This document shows, piece after piece, positions 25,837 through 34,138 of a stretch of 64,000 nt of DNA. Location: positions 1,178,001 to 1,242,000 of the forward strand of contig NZ_JACHJU010000002.1 in NCBI RefSeq assembly GCF_014203795.1, read 5' to 3'. Position 1 is the stretch's first letter. The number at the start of each line of letters is the position of its first letter. A program made the translations under genes and the position numbers. This DNA comes from Streptosporangium album (GTDB taxonomy: Bacteria > Actinomycetota > Actinomycetes > Streptosporangiales > Streptosporangiaceae). The notes beneath the pieces were generated by a model that saw nothing but the letters and a program-made list of their open reading frames with translations, had not been told where the DNA came from and did not search any database.

Positions 25837-26905
25837 CATCACAACCAACCGGTCGGCCGCCGAGCGGGGCGACCGGGTCGCCGCCATCCTGGCCGGCCGC
25901 TACGGGCTGACGGCGCGAACCATCGAGCAGCTGCCCATCGGGCAGGGCACCGTCAACTACCGGGCCGTCTGCGACGACGGGCAGGAGGCGTTCGTCAAGA
26001 ACTACCCGGCCGGCACTGACCTGCAGGCCGAGGAGGCAGCCATCGCATTGTCGGCCCGCGCGGTGGAGGCGGGCATCCCCGGGCCGCAAGTGCTGCCCAA
26101 CCAGGACGGGGACGTCATCGACGCCGGCACTCCGCTGGCTGTGTCGGTGTGGGAGTGGAGGCCCGGCGGTGTCGTCACCCTGCTGTCGCAGCCCCAGCTC
26201 GCCGAGGCCGGTACCGAACTGGGCCGCATCCACGCCCTGTTCGCCGGCCTGCCCGCGACCCCCCTGGCGCAGGAGTCAGCGACGCAGCGGTGGCGCGACA
26301 TCGACGTGGAAGACCTCACCGCGACGATCGACCAGCTCCTGGAGATCATCGCCGGGCGCATCAGCGCCGGTGCCGGTGCCGGTGACGCGTTCGACGTCGA
26401 GGCGCAGCGCACCCTGCTGGAGCGCCGCGACCAGCTGACCCTGGTTCCCGAACTGCTGGCCGGCCTGCCCGCGGAGCTGACCGTGCAGGTCCTGCACGGC
26501 GACTACTCCCCGGTGAACCTGCTCTTCACGGGGGAGACCCTGTCGGCGGTGCTGGACTTCCGGCCCCCGGACCCGTTCCTGGTGGCCTATGACCTGGGCC
26601 GGATGGCGTTCTACCCCAACACGGTGACCGGTGATGCGGACTGGCTCGGCGCCGCCGCCACCCTGATCCGCGCCTACCGGCAAGCGCACCCCGACGTCGC
26701 TGCCGTCGACGTGCGCGCCTGCGGGCGGGTCGCCCTGCTGCAGATGCTGAAAAGCCTGTACGGCGTCCGGCAGCACTACCTCAAGCCGGGCCTGTTCCAA
26801 GACGACCTGGACGAGTTCTGGCTGATACGGCACCGCACCGTGTGCGTCCTGCTGGCCAAGCTCACCGCGACCGACACGCTGCTGACCGGGCTGGCCAACG
26901 CCTGA
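25829..26905 (+). CDS. APH-type phosphotransferase (small-molecule kinase)
   Basis: A 358-residue aminoglycoside-phosphotransferase-fold kinase. The N-lobe contains IGQGTVNYRAVCDDGQEAFV with a Lys in FVKNYPAG. The catalytic loop is LHGDYSPVNLLF (Asp about residue 225), and the metal-binding LDFRPPDPFLVAYDLGR follows. Relatives phosphorylate homoserine, choline, sugars or aminoglycosides. The GTG at 25829 has AAGGAG 7 bases upstream and overlaps the glycosyltransferase end. It is one of three intact enzymes in the operon. No resistance role is implied, since the pathway context suggests a metabolite substrate. Confidence 0.82.
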   Translation: MPDITTNRSAAERGDRVAAILAGRYGLTARTIEQLPIGQGTVNYRAVCDDGQEAFVKNYPAGTDLQAEEAAIALSARAVEAGIPGPQVLPNQDGDVIDAGTPLAVSVWEWRPGGVVTLLSQPQLAEAGTELGRIHALFAGLPATPLAQESATQRWRDIDVEDLTATIDQLLEIIAGRISAGAGAGDAFDVEAQRTLLERRDQLTLVPELLAGLPAELTVQVLHGDYSPVNLLFTGETLSAVLDFRPPDPFLVAYDLGRMAFYPNTVTGDADWLGAAATLIRAYRQAHPDVAAVDVRACGRVALLQMLKSLYGVRQHYLKPGLFQDDLDEFWLIRHRTVCVLLAKLTATDTLLTGLANA

Positions 26906-26972
26906 CCCGGCCGGCTCAACCACCCGCCCCCGACAACCCCCCGCCCCCCGACACTCTTCAAGGGAGATTCCC

Positions 26973-28845
26973 GTGACCGTGGACACCGTCCTCTCGCATA
27001 CCCGTGCGCTGGCACCCCTACGCCCCGGAACGCCCCGACACCCTCAGCCACGTGCTGCCCGAGGAGTGTTCGGAGATCCTCCTCGACGTGTGGTCCGGCG
27101 GGGAGGAGGCCGCCGGGGACCTGCAGGCGTGGCTGCACGCGCGGATGCGCTGCTACGACTCGGCTGAGCTGGCGCAGATCACCGCGTCCATGCCGTTGCT
27201 GGCCCGCCACGCCACCCCGGACGGGCACCTCGCCAGATGGGCGGTGATCTTCCGTGATCATTACGTGGAGAACAGCCTCGCCTTCCTCATGGCACTGCAG
27301 GAGGCAGGTGTCCCCCCGCAGTGGATCTACGTCCCTGGCGAAGGGCGACCGCACCCGCAACCGTGACCGCGTCCACGCGACGCTGCTCGCCCAGGGGTGC
27401 GCCAGCGGACTGCTGGACAACACCACGATCAACGCGCCCGAGACGTACGCCGACGACCTCGCCCATGCCATGGCCGGGGTGGACGCGTTCATCGACGCCG
27501 CCCACGAGGCCGAACGGCCCGTGCTGGTCATCGACGACGGCGGCCTGCTCGCCCTGATCGCCGCCGCTGAGGCCGGCTACCCCACCTACCGCGCCGCCGC
27601 TGACGCGCTGCAGGCGGTGCGGCCCTTCGTGGTGGTCGGCACCACCGGCAAGGACGCCCTCACCGCGGAGACGGTGCCGCTGCTGCCCGACGGTGTCGTG
27701 CTGGCCCCGTACGCCACCCGCGACTTCGCGCTCCTCGCATCCGATCCGGAGCTCGCCGACACGGTGGAGGAGATTCCCGGCGTCGGCCGCCGCTACCGCC
27801 TGCGGGGCGGCGCCCAGGTGACGATCCTCGGCGACGGCCGCTCCCTGAACCTGTTCGAGTCCGACGCCATCCCCAACCAGGGCTACGACGCCTACCGGGC
27901 CGGGACGCTCATCGCGGCGAAAGCCTTCTGCGCCCAAGCCGACACCACCCCGGCCGGTGTGCACGCCGACCTCGTCGACGACGTCATCGCCGCGTCCGGC
28001 CTGTACGACGACTACCACGACACCTACCTGGCCGCCGGTGTGCCCGCCCGGGCCGCCTCGACCGGACCCACGGGTCTGGCAGGCATGGCGGCGTGCGTGG
28101 TCGGATACGGCGCCGCCGGCCGCCTGCACGCCCAGCTCCTCACCGACGCCGGCGCCCAGCTGACGATTCTGGACCCCAAGCACCAGGACCTGCCGAAGAC
28201 GTACCGGAGTTTCCGCCACGGCGTCGACGACCTGCCCGCAGCGGTCGCGGCCGGCATCGGACTGTGGTCGGTGTGCTGCCCCACCGCTGACCACCTGCCG
28301 GTACTGCAGTCGATTCTCACTCAGGACCCGGCCGAGCGGGTCCTGCTGGAGAAGCCCGCCTGTCAAGGGCATGAGATCGACGCGTTCACCCGCCTGCTCG
28401 ATGAGCACCCGAACGCCCGCGTCATGAGCACCCGAACGCCCGCGTCATGATCACCGACCAGTATCGGCATGCCCGTGCCCTCACCGTCCACGCCGGCCGC
28501 ACCCACGTCACCGTGCACCTCGCCCCAGTCACCACTGCGGGCGGGTGGCAGTTGGACCGCAACCACCACCGCATCACCGTCGAACACGACGGCCATGTCC
28601 TGCACGACGAGGTCATGGAGGACTCCCCGCTGCAGACGGCCATCTGCGCCGCCGCCAGCACCCTGACCGGCTCCCAGCCGCTGCCGCCGCTGGACCTGGG
28701 CCCGCTGCGGCGGATCACCGCGCTCGCCGAGAACCTGCACGCCCAACAGCCTGAACAGCCGCAGACGTTTTCGACCGGCGGTCTCGTCCCGGCGCAGCCT
28801 GCCGCTCCGACGGTCCGCGGCGGCGCCCGGATCGCAACCGGGTGA
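26973..28845 (+). pseudogene. AHCY-like/Gfo-Idh-type NAD-dependent oxidoreductase, three frame breaks
   Basis: The GTG at 26973 (AGGGAG upstream) gives MTVDTVLSHT. A +1 shift at CCC (27001-27003) leads into RWHPYAPERPDTLSHVLPEE, and a second +1 shift near 27331 leads into AKGDRTRNRDRVHATLL. The middle resembles S-adenosylhomocysteine-hydrolase NAD domains (NTTINAPETYADD, VLVIDDGGLLALI, LLPDGVVLAPYATRD). A second Rossmann domain follows (VVGYGAAGRLHAQLL, LLEKPACQGHEI), as in Gfo/Idh/MocA enzymes. The frame then breaks at a 23-bp tandem duplication and resumes as ITDQYRHARALTVHAGRTHV to 28845. Corrected, it is one ~616-residue protein. Confidence 0.6.
28403..28448 (+). repeat. 23-bp perfect tandem duplication
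   Basis: Two identical 23-base units, 28403-28425 and 28426-28448, each begin GAGCACCCGAACG and end GCGTCAT. Because 23 is not a multiple of three, the duplication breaks the oxidoreductase frame. Removing one unit gives EHPNARVMITDQYRHARAL without a stop. Confidence 0.92.
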
Positions 28846-29037
28846 GCGAACCACCCACCGGGACACTGTGAGTGGTCCGGCACCAGCACGGCCTCAACGG
28901 GCCCGGTCTCATGCCGTGTCAGCAAGCTGCGCGGACACTTCGCCGCTACGTTGCCTTCGTAGCCGGAGACATGACGCATGGCGGCCGGCTGACCGGCCGG
29001 AAGCCGGGGAGCCGGACCGCTTCTGCGTGGGCCGTGG

Positions 29038-29973
29038 TCACTCCCACAGGGGGAGTGGCTGACCGGCACCGTTCTTGACCGCGGCGGCGTAGAGCGCCTG
29101 TGCGGCGGTCACGTCCTGGATCGCGGTGCCCGTGGAGTCGTAGACCACGATCTCGTCGGCGTTCCTGCGGCCCGGCGTGGCGCCGAGCACGATCTCGCCG
29201 AGTTCGGCTCTGACCGGGGTCTCGGGGCGGTGGTGCAACTCGCCGACCTCGGCGCACTGATGGGTCACGTCGGTGATCAGGGCAGCGCCCGCCAGCAGGT
29301 CGTCGTGGAGTTCGCGTTTGGCGGGGGCATCCGAGCCGACGGCTGCCACCAGGGTGCCCGGCTGTACGTCCCGCAGGCCCAGGTAGGGCTGAGTGGCGGG
29401 GGTCAGAGTGACGACGATGCCGGCCTGCCGCGCGGCCTCCGCGGGCGTCGTGGCGAGGTGCGCTCCGTGATCGGCCGCGAAACGTCCGGCTTTGGCCTGG
29501 TCGCGTCCCCATACGATGACCCGCTCGATCGGGCGGACCGCGCGGATCGCCTCGATGTGGCTGGCGGCCTGAGCACCGGTGCCGAGTACGGCCAGCGTGG
29601 ATGCATGGGGGAGCGCCAGATGGCGTACGGCCACCGCGGTCGCCGCGGCCGTACGCAGCCGGGTGACCGTGGCCGATTCGAGGAACAGCAGTGGCTGGCC
29701 GTTCGAGCCGTCGAACAGGGCGATGACACCGACGATGCTCGGCAGGCCCAGCGTGGCGGGCCGGTCGTAGAAGCAGGCGCCGATCTTGACGCCGACCACG
29801 CCGCCGAGCCCGCTGGCCTTGATGTGGAACTCGCCGGGCGGGCTGTCCAGGTGCGCCAGGCGGCTGGGCAGGGTGTCGCCACGGGCGTAGGCGGCGAAGG
29901 CGTCCTCGATGAGGTCGATGTAGTCGGCCGGAGTGAGCAGCCGCTCGATGTCCGACTGTGTGATCATGAGCAT
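29038..29973 (-). CDS. Ornithine cyclodeaminase/mu-crystallin family protein
   Basis: A 311-residue protein with the family's N-terminal substrate segment (SRLAHLDSPPGEFHIKASGL, GVKIGACFYDRP) and a Rossmann domain (TLAVLGTGAQAASHIEAIRA) followed by VIVWGRDQAKAGRFAADHG. The Asp in ITDVTHQC and the VYDSTGTAIQD motif match family members. They include ornithine cyclodeaminase, alanine dehydrogenase and ketimine reductases, and the exact activity is not evident. The ATG at 29973 is listed; 29967 (MITQSDIE) is possible. It appears monocistronic and is convergent with the degenerate operon. Confidence 0.88.
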   Translation of the reverse strand: MLMITQSDIERLLTPADYIDLIEDAFAAYARGDTLPSRLAHLDSPPGEFHIKASGLGGVVGVKIGACFYDRPATLGLPSIVGVIALFDGSNGQPLLFLESATVTRLRTAAATAVAVRHLALPHASTLAVLGTGAQAASHIEAIRAVRPIERVIVWGRDQAKAGRFAADHGAHLATTPAEAARQAGIVVTLTPATQPYLGLRDVQPGTLVAAVGSDAPAKRELHDDLLAGAALITDVTHQCAEVGELHHRPETPVRAELGEIVLGATPGRRNADEIVVYDSTGTAIQDVTAAQALYAAAVKNGAGQPLPLWE

Positions 29974-30117
29974 GCTCGAAGAGCTTTCCTAATTTTTCCT
30001 ACTAAGTCCATGGGATGTGGGAAGGGAAACGTGTCCTTGCCGGTGAGGTTCGATGGGAGCCGGAACCGCATGCCGCGCTGAAGGTGTGGTGGCCGGAGAA
30101 GGCGAGAGGATCGCTGA

Positions 30118-30225
30118 ATGGAGCAGCGGCAGGTGACGTTGATGGACGGGCCATGGGACGGGATGGCGTTCCTGGCGGCCGCTGAGGACGATGAGGGCGG
30201 CGCCTACATGAAAAGACACACCTAA
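30118..30225 (+). CDS. Small ORF of 35 residues, probably a truncated gene
   Basis: The ATG at 30118, preceded by GAGAGGA, opens MEQRQVTLMDGPWDGMAFLA, then AEDDEGGAYMKRHT and stop. The LMDGPWDG stretch looks like the start of a normal small protein family. The frame ends just where a transposase remnant begins, so its 3' part was probably lost to that insertion. Not recognised further. Confidence 0.3.
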   Translation: MEQRQVTLMDGPWDGMAFLAAAEDDEGGAYMKRHT

Positions 30226-30262
30226 GAAGTCCTAACAGAATGAATTCTGTCGTGTACGCGTT

Positions 30263-30699
30263 GTGCGTTGTATGAGGAAGGGCGAACAACTGCCCTGGAT
30301 CGTTTCGGACGAGCTGTGGGAGCGGATCGAGCCGTTGCTGCCGAAGGTGGGGCGCCGTTACCGGCACCCCGGGCGTAAGCGGCTCGATGACCGCAAGGCG
30401 CTGTGCGGGATCTTGTTCGTGCTCTACACCGCGATCCCGTGGGAGTTCCTGCCACAGGAACTCGGGTTCGGTTCGGGCATGACGTGCTGGCGCCGGTTAC
30501 GCGACTGGCACCAGGCCGGGGTCTGGGACCGGCTGCACCAGATGTTGCTGGCCGAGTTGCACACCGCCGATCAGCTGGACTGGTCCAAGGCGGTGATCGA
30601 CAGCTCCCGTGTGCGGGCGCTCAAGGGCGGCCCAAAACCGGTCCGAGCCCGGTCGACCGCGCCAATACGGGCTCGAAACACCACCTGATCACCGACGGC
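30263..30699 (+). pseudogene. IS5-family transposase remnant
   Basis: The N-terminal part of a transposase: LPWIVSDELWERIEPLLPKV, RKALCGILFVLYTAIPWEFL, GMTCWRRLRDWHQAGVW and AVIDSSRVRA with the first catalytic Asp. Near 30633 a base is missing (GGPK then frame change), and another frame continues [20 protein letters not shown]. It stops at about 30699, where an asparaginase fragment begins on the other strand. The remaining DDE core and right end are absent. Confidence 0.75.
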
Positions 30700-30701
30700 G
30701 T

Positions 30702-30815
30702 CTGCCCGGCATGGAGAAGGTCGAGCAGATACGCGGTCTCCTCGATGGTGTCGGTCCCCTGGGTGACCACGACGCCGTCCGCCCCGCAGGTGCGGACGGC
30801 GTCCGCGAGATAACC
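30702..30815 (-). pseudogene. L-asparaginase internal fragment
   Basis: The minus strand reads [19 protein letters not shown], then [14 protein letters not shown]. This is the second Thr motif ([13 protein letters not shown]) of bacterial L-asparaginases. Only about 38 codons remain. One side is cut by the IS remnant and the other runs into the end of the aldehyde dehydrogenase gene. Confidence 0.65.
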
Positions 30816-30837
30816 GTGGGCCGGAGCCTAACGCGGC

Positions 30838-32379
30838 TCAGCCGGTAGGCGAGATCGCCGTCCCGGCGAGGACTCCGTCCACGCGGCGGGGAACGCCGAG
30901 GGGGTTGTCGTCGCGCAACTCGGGCGGGAGCAGACGCTGCGGGGTGTCCTGGTAGGCGATCGGGCGCAGGAACCGCTGTACGGCGGCGGCGCCGACCGAG
31001 GTGTGCGCGGAGTCGGTCGCCGCCGGGTACGGTCCCGAATGGTTCATCGCCCAGCTCACCGCGACCCCGGTCGGATAACCGTCGCACACCACCCGTCCGG
31101 TGCGCCGGGTGACGACGTCGATCACACGACGCGGGAGATCCTCCTCGCCCTCTCCCATGTGCAGCGTCGCGGTGAGGCTTCCGGGGAGACGGTCGAGCAG
31201 GGCGAGGAGTTCCTCTTCCGTGGCGTACTCCACCAGCACGGTCACCGGGCCGAAGCACTCCTCGGTCAGCGCCTCGCTGAACATCGCGCCGGGCACCCAC
31301 AGCACGGTGGGCGTCGCCCTGCCGGCGAGGTCTCGTGGCTCGGCTCCGGCCAGGACCCGTATGCCCGGCTGCGCGGCGAGCTCCCGCACGCCTTCGGCGT
31401 ACGCCGCCAGGATGTTCCTGGTGAGCAGCGTGCCGGCCGGCGCGTCGGTGCCGCGTGCGGCGAGCGCCTCCTGCAGCGCCGTCCCGTGCTCACCGGCGGG
31501 AACGAACGCGAGTCCCGGTTTGGTGCAGAACTGGCCCATCCCGAGCGTGAAGGAGCCCAGCAGCCCTTCAGCGATCGACGCACCGCGTTCCGCGGCCGCG
31601 GTCGGGGTGACGACCAGCGGATTGACGCTGCCGAGCTCTCCGAAGAACGGGATGGGCTCCGGGCGGGCGGCGGCCAGGTCGAACAGTGCCCGCCCGCCGC
31701 GCACCGAGCCGGTGAAGGCGACGGCCGCGATGTGCTGGTCGGTGACCAGCGCCACTCCGGCGGCCCGCCCGTGCACCAGGCTCACCGCGTCGGGAACCCC
31801 GGCGAGGACGGCGGCCCTGCGCAGCGCGCCGTAGGTCGCCAGCGAGGTCGCCGGGTGGGCCGGGTGGGCCTTCACCACGACGGGGCAGCCAGCCGCCAGC
31901 GCGGAGGCGGTGTCGCCGCCCGGAACACTGAAGGCGAGCGGGAAGTTGCTGGCGCCGAAAACGGCGACCGGGCCGCGCGGGACCGTCATCCGCCGCAGGT
32001 CCGGGCGCGGCGGTACGGCAGCCGGGTCGGGATGGTCGATCACGACCCCGAGGTGGCTTCCTTCAGTGACGACGTCGGCGAGGAACCTGAGCTGGGCGCA
32101 GGTGCGGGCGAGCTCCCCGGTGAGCCGTGGCAGGCCCAGCGCGCTCTCCCGGTCGGCGAGCGCCAGGATCGTCTCGCCGTCCTTCTCCAGCTCAGCGGCC
32201 ATGTCGCGCAACAGCGCCGCCCGGCCCGCGACGCCCAGAGCGGCCAGCGCCGGTACGGCCGAGTCGGCGGCCGCGCAGCGCGCCGCCACCTCGGCCGGCG
32301 TGGACTCGGCGCCGACCACCTCGACGGCCTCACCGGTGCGTGGGTCGACGGAGACGACGTCTGGGGTGGCGTGGTTCAT
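30838..32379 (-). CDS. 2-oxoglutarate semialdehyde dehydrogenase (NADP-type aldehyde dehydrogenase)
   Basis: A 513-residue aldehyde dehydrogenase of the ketoglutarate-semialdehyde group. It has VAVFGASNFPLAFSVPGGDT, VVKAHPAHPATS, IAAVAFTGSVRGGRALFDLA, FFGELGSVNPLVV and the catalytic Cys in MGQFCTKPG. The final reaction of oxidative pentose or sugar-acid pathways, 2-oxoglutarate semialdehyde to 2-oxoglutarate, fits both sequence and neighbours. Its start overlaps the FAH gene stop (ATGA). It is last in an eight-gene operon on the minus strand. Confidence 0.88.
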   Translation of the reverse strand: MNHATPDVVSVDPRTGEAVEVVGAESTPAEVAARCAAADSAVPALAALGVAGRAALLRDMAAELEKDGETILALADRESALGLPRLTGELARTCAQLRFLADVVTEGSHLGVVIDHPDPAAVPPRPDLRRMTVPRGPVAVFGASNFPLAFSVPGGDTASALAAGCPVVVKAHPAHPATSLATYGALRRAAVLAGVPDAVSLVHGRAAGVALVTDQHIAAVAFTGSVRGGRALFDLAAARPEPIPFFGELGSVNPLVVTPTAAAERGASIAEGLLGSFTLGMGQFCTKPGLAFVPAGEHGTALQEALAARGTDAPAGTLLTRNILAAYAEGVRELAAQPGIRVLAGAEPRDLAGRATPTVLWVPGAMFSEALTEECFGPVTVLVEYATEEELLALLDRLPGSLTATLHMGEGEEDLPRRVIDVVTRRTGRVVCDGYPTGVAVSWAMNHSGPYPAATDSAHTSVGAAAVQRFLRPIAYQDTPQRLLPPELRDDNPLGVPRRVDGVLAGTAISPTG

Positions 32380-33257
32380 CGCAGCGTTCCTTTCAGCGAC
32401 TCCAGCATGGGCGCCAGGCCGCGGACCACGCTGTTGGTCAGGGTTCCGATCTCACCGATCTCGATCTCTACGACGTCTCCTCCGGCGAGCGTGAAGGGAA
32501 GGTCCGGCACCAGGCAGGTGCCGGTCGCCAGCACGGCGCCGTCCGGGAAGACGTCGGCGGCGAACAGATATCCGGCCAGGTCGTCGAGCCGCCGGTTCAG
32601 CTGCGAGGTCTCGGTCTCACCGGACCAGGCGACGGCGCCATCGCGACGGATCGTCATGCGGATCGGCAGCGCGTAGGGGTCGGCGACCTCCCACACCGGG
32701 CGGATGGCCGGGCCGACTGCGCAGCCGCCGAGATAGATCTTGGCCTGGGGAAGGTACAGCGGGTTCTCGCCCTCGATGGTGCGTGAGCTCATGTCGTCGC
32801 ACACCGTGTACCCGACGATCTCGCCGTGCGTGTTGAGCACCAGGGCCAGCTCGGGCTCGGGCACGTCGACCGTGGAGTCGGCCCGTACCGCGACCGTGCC
32901 GCCGTCGCCGACGACCCGCCAGGCGACGGACTTGAAGAACAGCTCGGGCCGTGGCGCGTCGTACACCCGCTCGTAGACGTCCGCGGCGGCGGCGCTCTCG
33001 GCCATCCGCGCCTGGCGGGAGCGACGGTAGGTGACGCCGGCGGCCCATACCTCCATCCGGCCCTCGACCGGCGCGAGCGGCTCGGCCGGGCCTTCCGGGG
33101 GTTCGTTCACGGCCCGCTCGACGAGCTCACGCAGGTCGGACAGGCTCAGGCGCAACAGCTCGGCCAGTGGCAGCGGCAGCGGATGGACCAGGCCGTCGTC
33201 CGCCCGCACCCCCGCCCGGATCTCGCCGTCTCTTGCGTAGCGCACGATATGCGTCAT
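32376..33257 (-). CDS. FAH-family protein, likely 2-keto-3-deoxy sugar acid dehydratase
   Basis: A 293-residue fumarylacetoacetate-hydrolase-fold protein. The metal-binding pattern is visible in VPEPELALVLNTHGEIVGYT and DDMSSRTIEGENP, and the N-terminal core starts at VWAAGVTYRRSR. RPELFFKS is typical of XylX-like members. Those members dehydrate 2-keto-3-deoxy-pentonate to 2-oxoglutarate semialdehyde, the substrate of the next enzyme. The alternative, a diketo acid hydrolase, fits less well given the KGSA dehydrogenase. ATGA overlaps join it to both neighbours. Confidence 0.82.
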   Translation of the reverse strand: MTHIVRYARDGEIRAGVRADDGLVHPLPLPLAELLRLSLSDLRELVERAVNEPPEGPAEPLAPVEGRMEVWAAGVTYRRSRQARMAESAAAADVYERVYDAPRPELFFKSVAWRVVGDGGTVAVRADSTVDVPEPELALVLNTHGEIVGYTVCDDMSSRTIEGENPLYLPQAKIYLGGCAVGPAIRPVWEVADPYALPIRMTIRRDGAVAWSGETETSQLNRRLDDLAGYLFAADVFPDGAVLATGTCLVPDLPFTLAGGDVVEIEIGEIGTLTNSVVRGLAPMLESLKGTLR

Positions 33258-34138
33258 CGGTCAGCTCCATGGAAGGGTGTGGCGGGACGGCCGGTGGTTC
33301 CGGGCTCGACTGCGAAGATCGACCCGGCCAGCGGCTGGGCGGCCAGCTCACCGGGGGTGAGCCGGTAGGCGGCGGAGGTCACGTACAGCACGTCACCGCC
33401 GGGGCCGCCGAACGCGCAGCTGGTCACCTGGGTGACGGGGAGGCGGACGATCCGGTCCAGGACGCCGTCGGGGGTGTAGCGGCGGACCATGCCGCCGCCC
33501 CACATCGCCACCCACAGGCAGCCGTCGTCGTCGACCGTCATGCCGTCCGGCATCCCCTCGGCGGGGTCGGCGGTCACGACCACGCGGCGCGAACCCAACT
33601 CGCCCGTCGCGGGGTCGAAGTCGTAGGCGTCGACCCGCTGGGTTCCGCTGTCGATGTGGTACATCACGGTCCCGTCGGGGCTCCACCCCAGACCGTTGGA
33701 CAGCGTGACCCCGGTCAGGACGCGCACGACGCTCCGGCCGTCGTAGCGGTAGAGGGCGGCGGCGCCAGGTTCGGCCTCGTACGGCATGGTGCCCGCCCAG
33801 AGTCGCCCGGACGGGTCGCATTTGGCGTCGTTCATCCGGTTGCCCGGACGGTCGGCCTCCACCTCGGCGACCATGCGGACGTCGCCGGCGGGTGACAGCA
33901 TCGCCAGCCCGTCGCGTACCGCGAGAATCAGGCCGTCGTCGCCCGCGGGCACCGCCGCGCCGACGTGCACGCCCACGTCCACGACCTGGTCCACACCGCC
34001 GACGGGGTCGAACGTGTGGACCGCGCATCCGGTGACGTCCACCCAGACGAGCCGCCGTCGAGCGGCGTCCCAGGCCGGCCCCTCCCCCACGTCCGCACTG
34101 CTCCGCAGCACGAGTTCGCCGTCGAGTTCGCTGACCAT
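33254..34138 (-). CDS. SMP-30/gluconolactonase family lactonase
   Basis: A 294-residue six-bladed propeller. It has the calcium-site Glu in DVGEGPAWDAARRRLVWVD, then NRMNDAKCDPSGRLWAGTM, TLSNGLGWSPDGTVMYHIDS and DGMTVDDDGCLWVAMWGGG, all SMP-30 motifs. It hydrolyses a sugar lactone to the free acid. AGGAGG lies just before the ATG at 34138. A longer open frame up to 34465 is antisense-like filler overlapping the dehydrogenase and is not used. It overlaps the upstream stop by TGATG and is translationally coupled. Confidence 0.9.
   Translation of the reverse strand: MVSELDGELVLRSSADVGEGPAWDAARRRLVWVDVTGCAVHTFDPVGGVDQVVDVGVHVGAAVPAGDDGLILAVRDGLAMLSPAGDVRMVAEVEADRPGNRMNDAKCDPSGRLWAGTMPYEAEPGAAALYRYDGRSVVRVLTGVTLSNGLGWSPDGTVMYHIDSGTQRVDAYDFDPATGELGSRRVVVTADPAEGMPDGMTVDDDGCLWVAMWGGGMVRRYTPDGVLDRIVRLPVTQVTSCAFGGPGGDVLYVTSAAYRLTPGELAAQPLAGSIFAVEPGTTGRPATPFHGADR

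Noticed and set aside
25829-26905. Aminoglycoside resistance gene
   Set aside because: The fold is APH-like, but the family is broad and the gene is embedded in a metabolic operon; nothing specific to aminoglycosides is visible.
21442-28845. Lasso-peptide or other classical RiPP cluster
   Set aside because: An HprK-like protein alone is not enough; no asparagine-synthase-like cyclase, B-protein, PqqD domain or transporter was found.
31003-32676. 557-residue plus-strand frame opposite the aldehyde dehydrogenase
   Set aside because: Antisense shadow of a gene with catalytic Cys and cofactor motifs.
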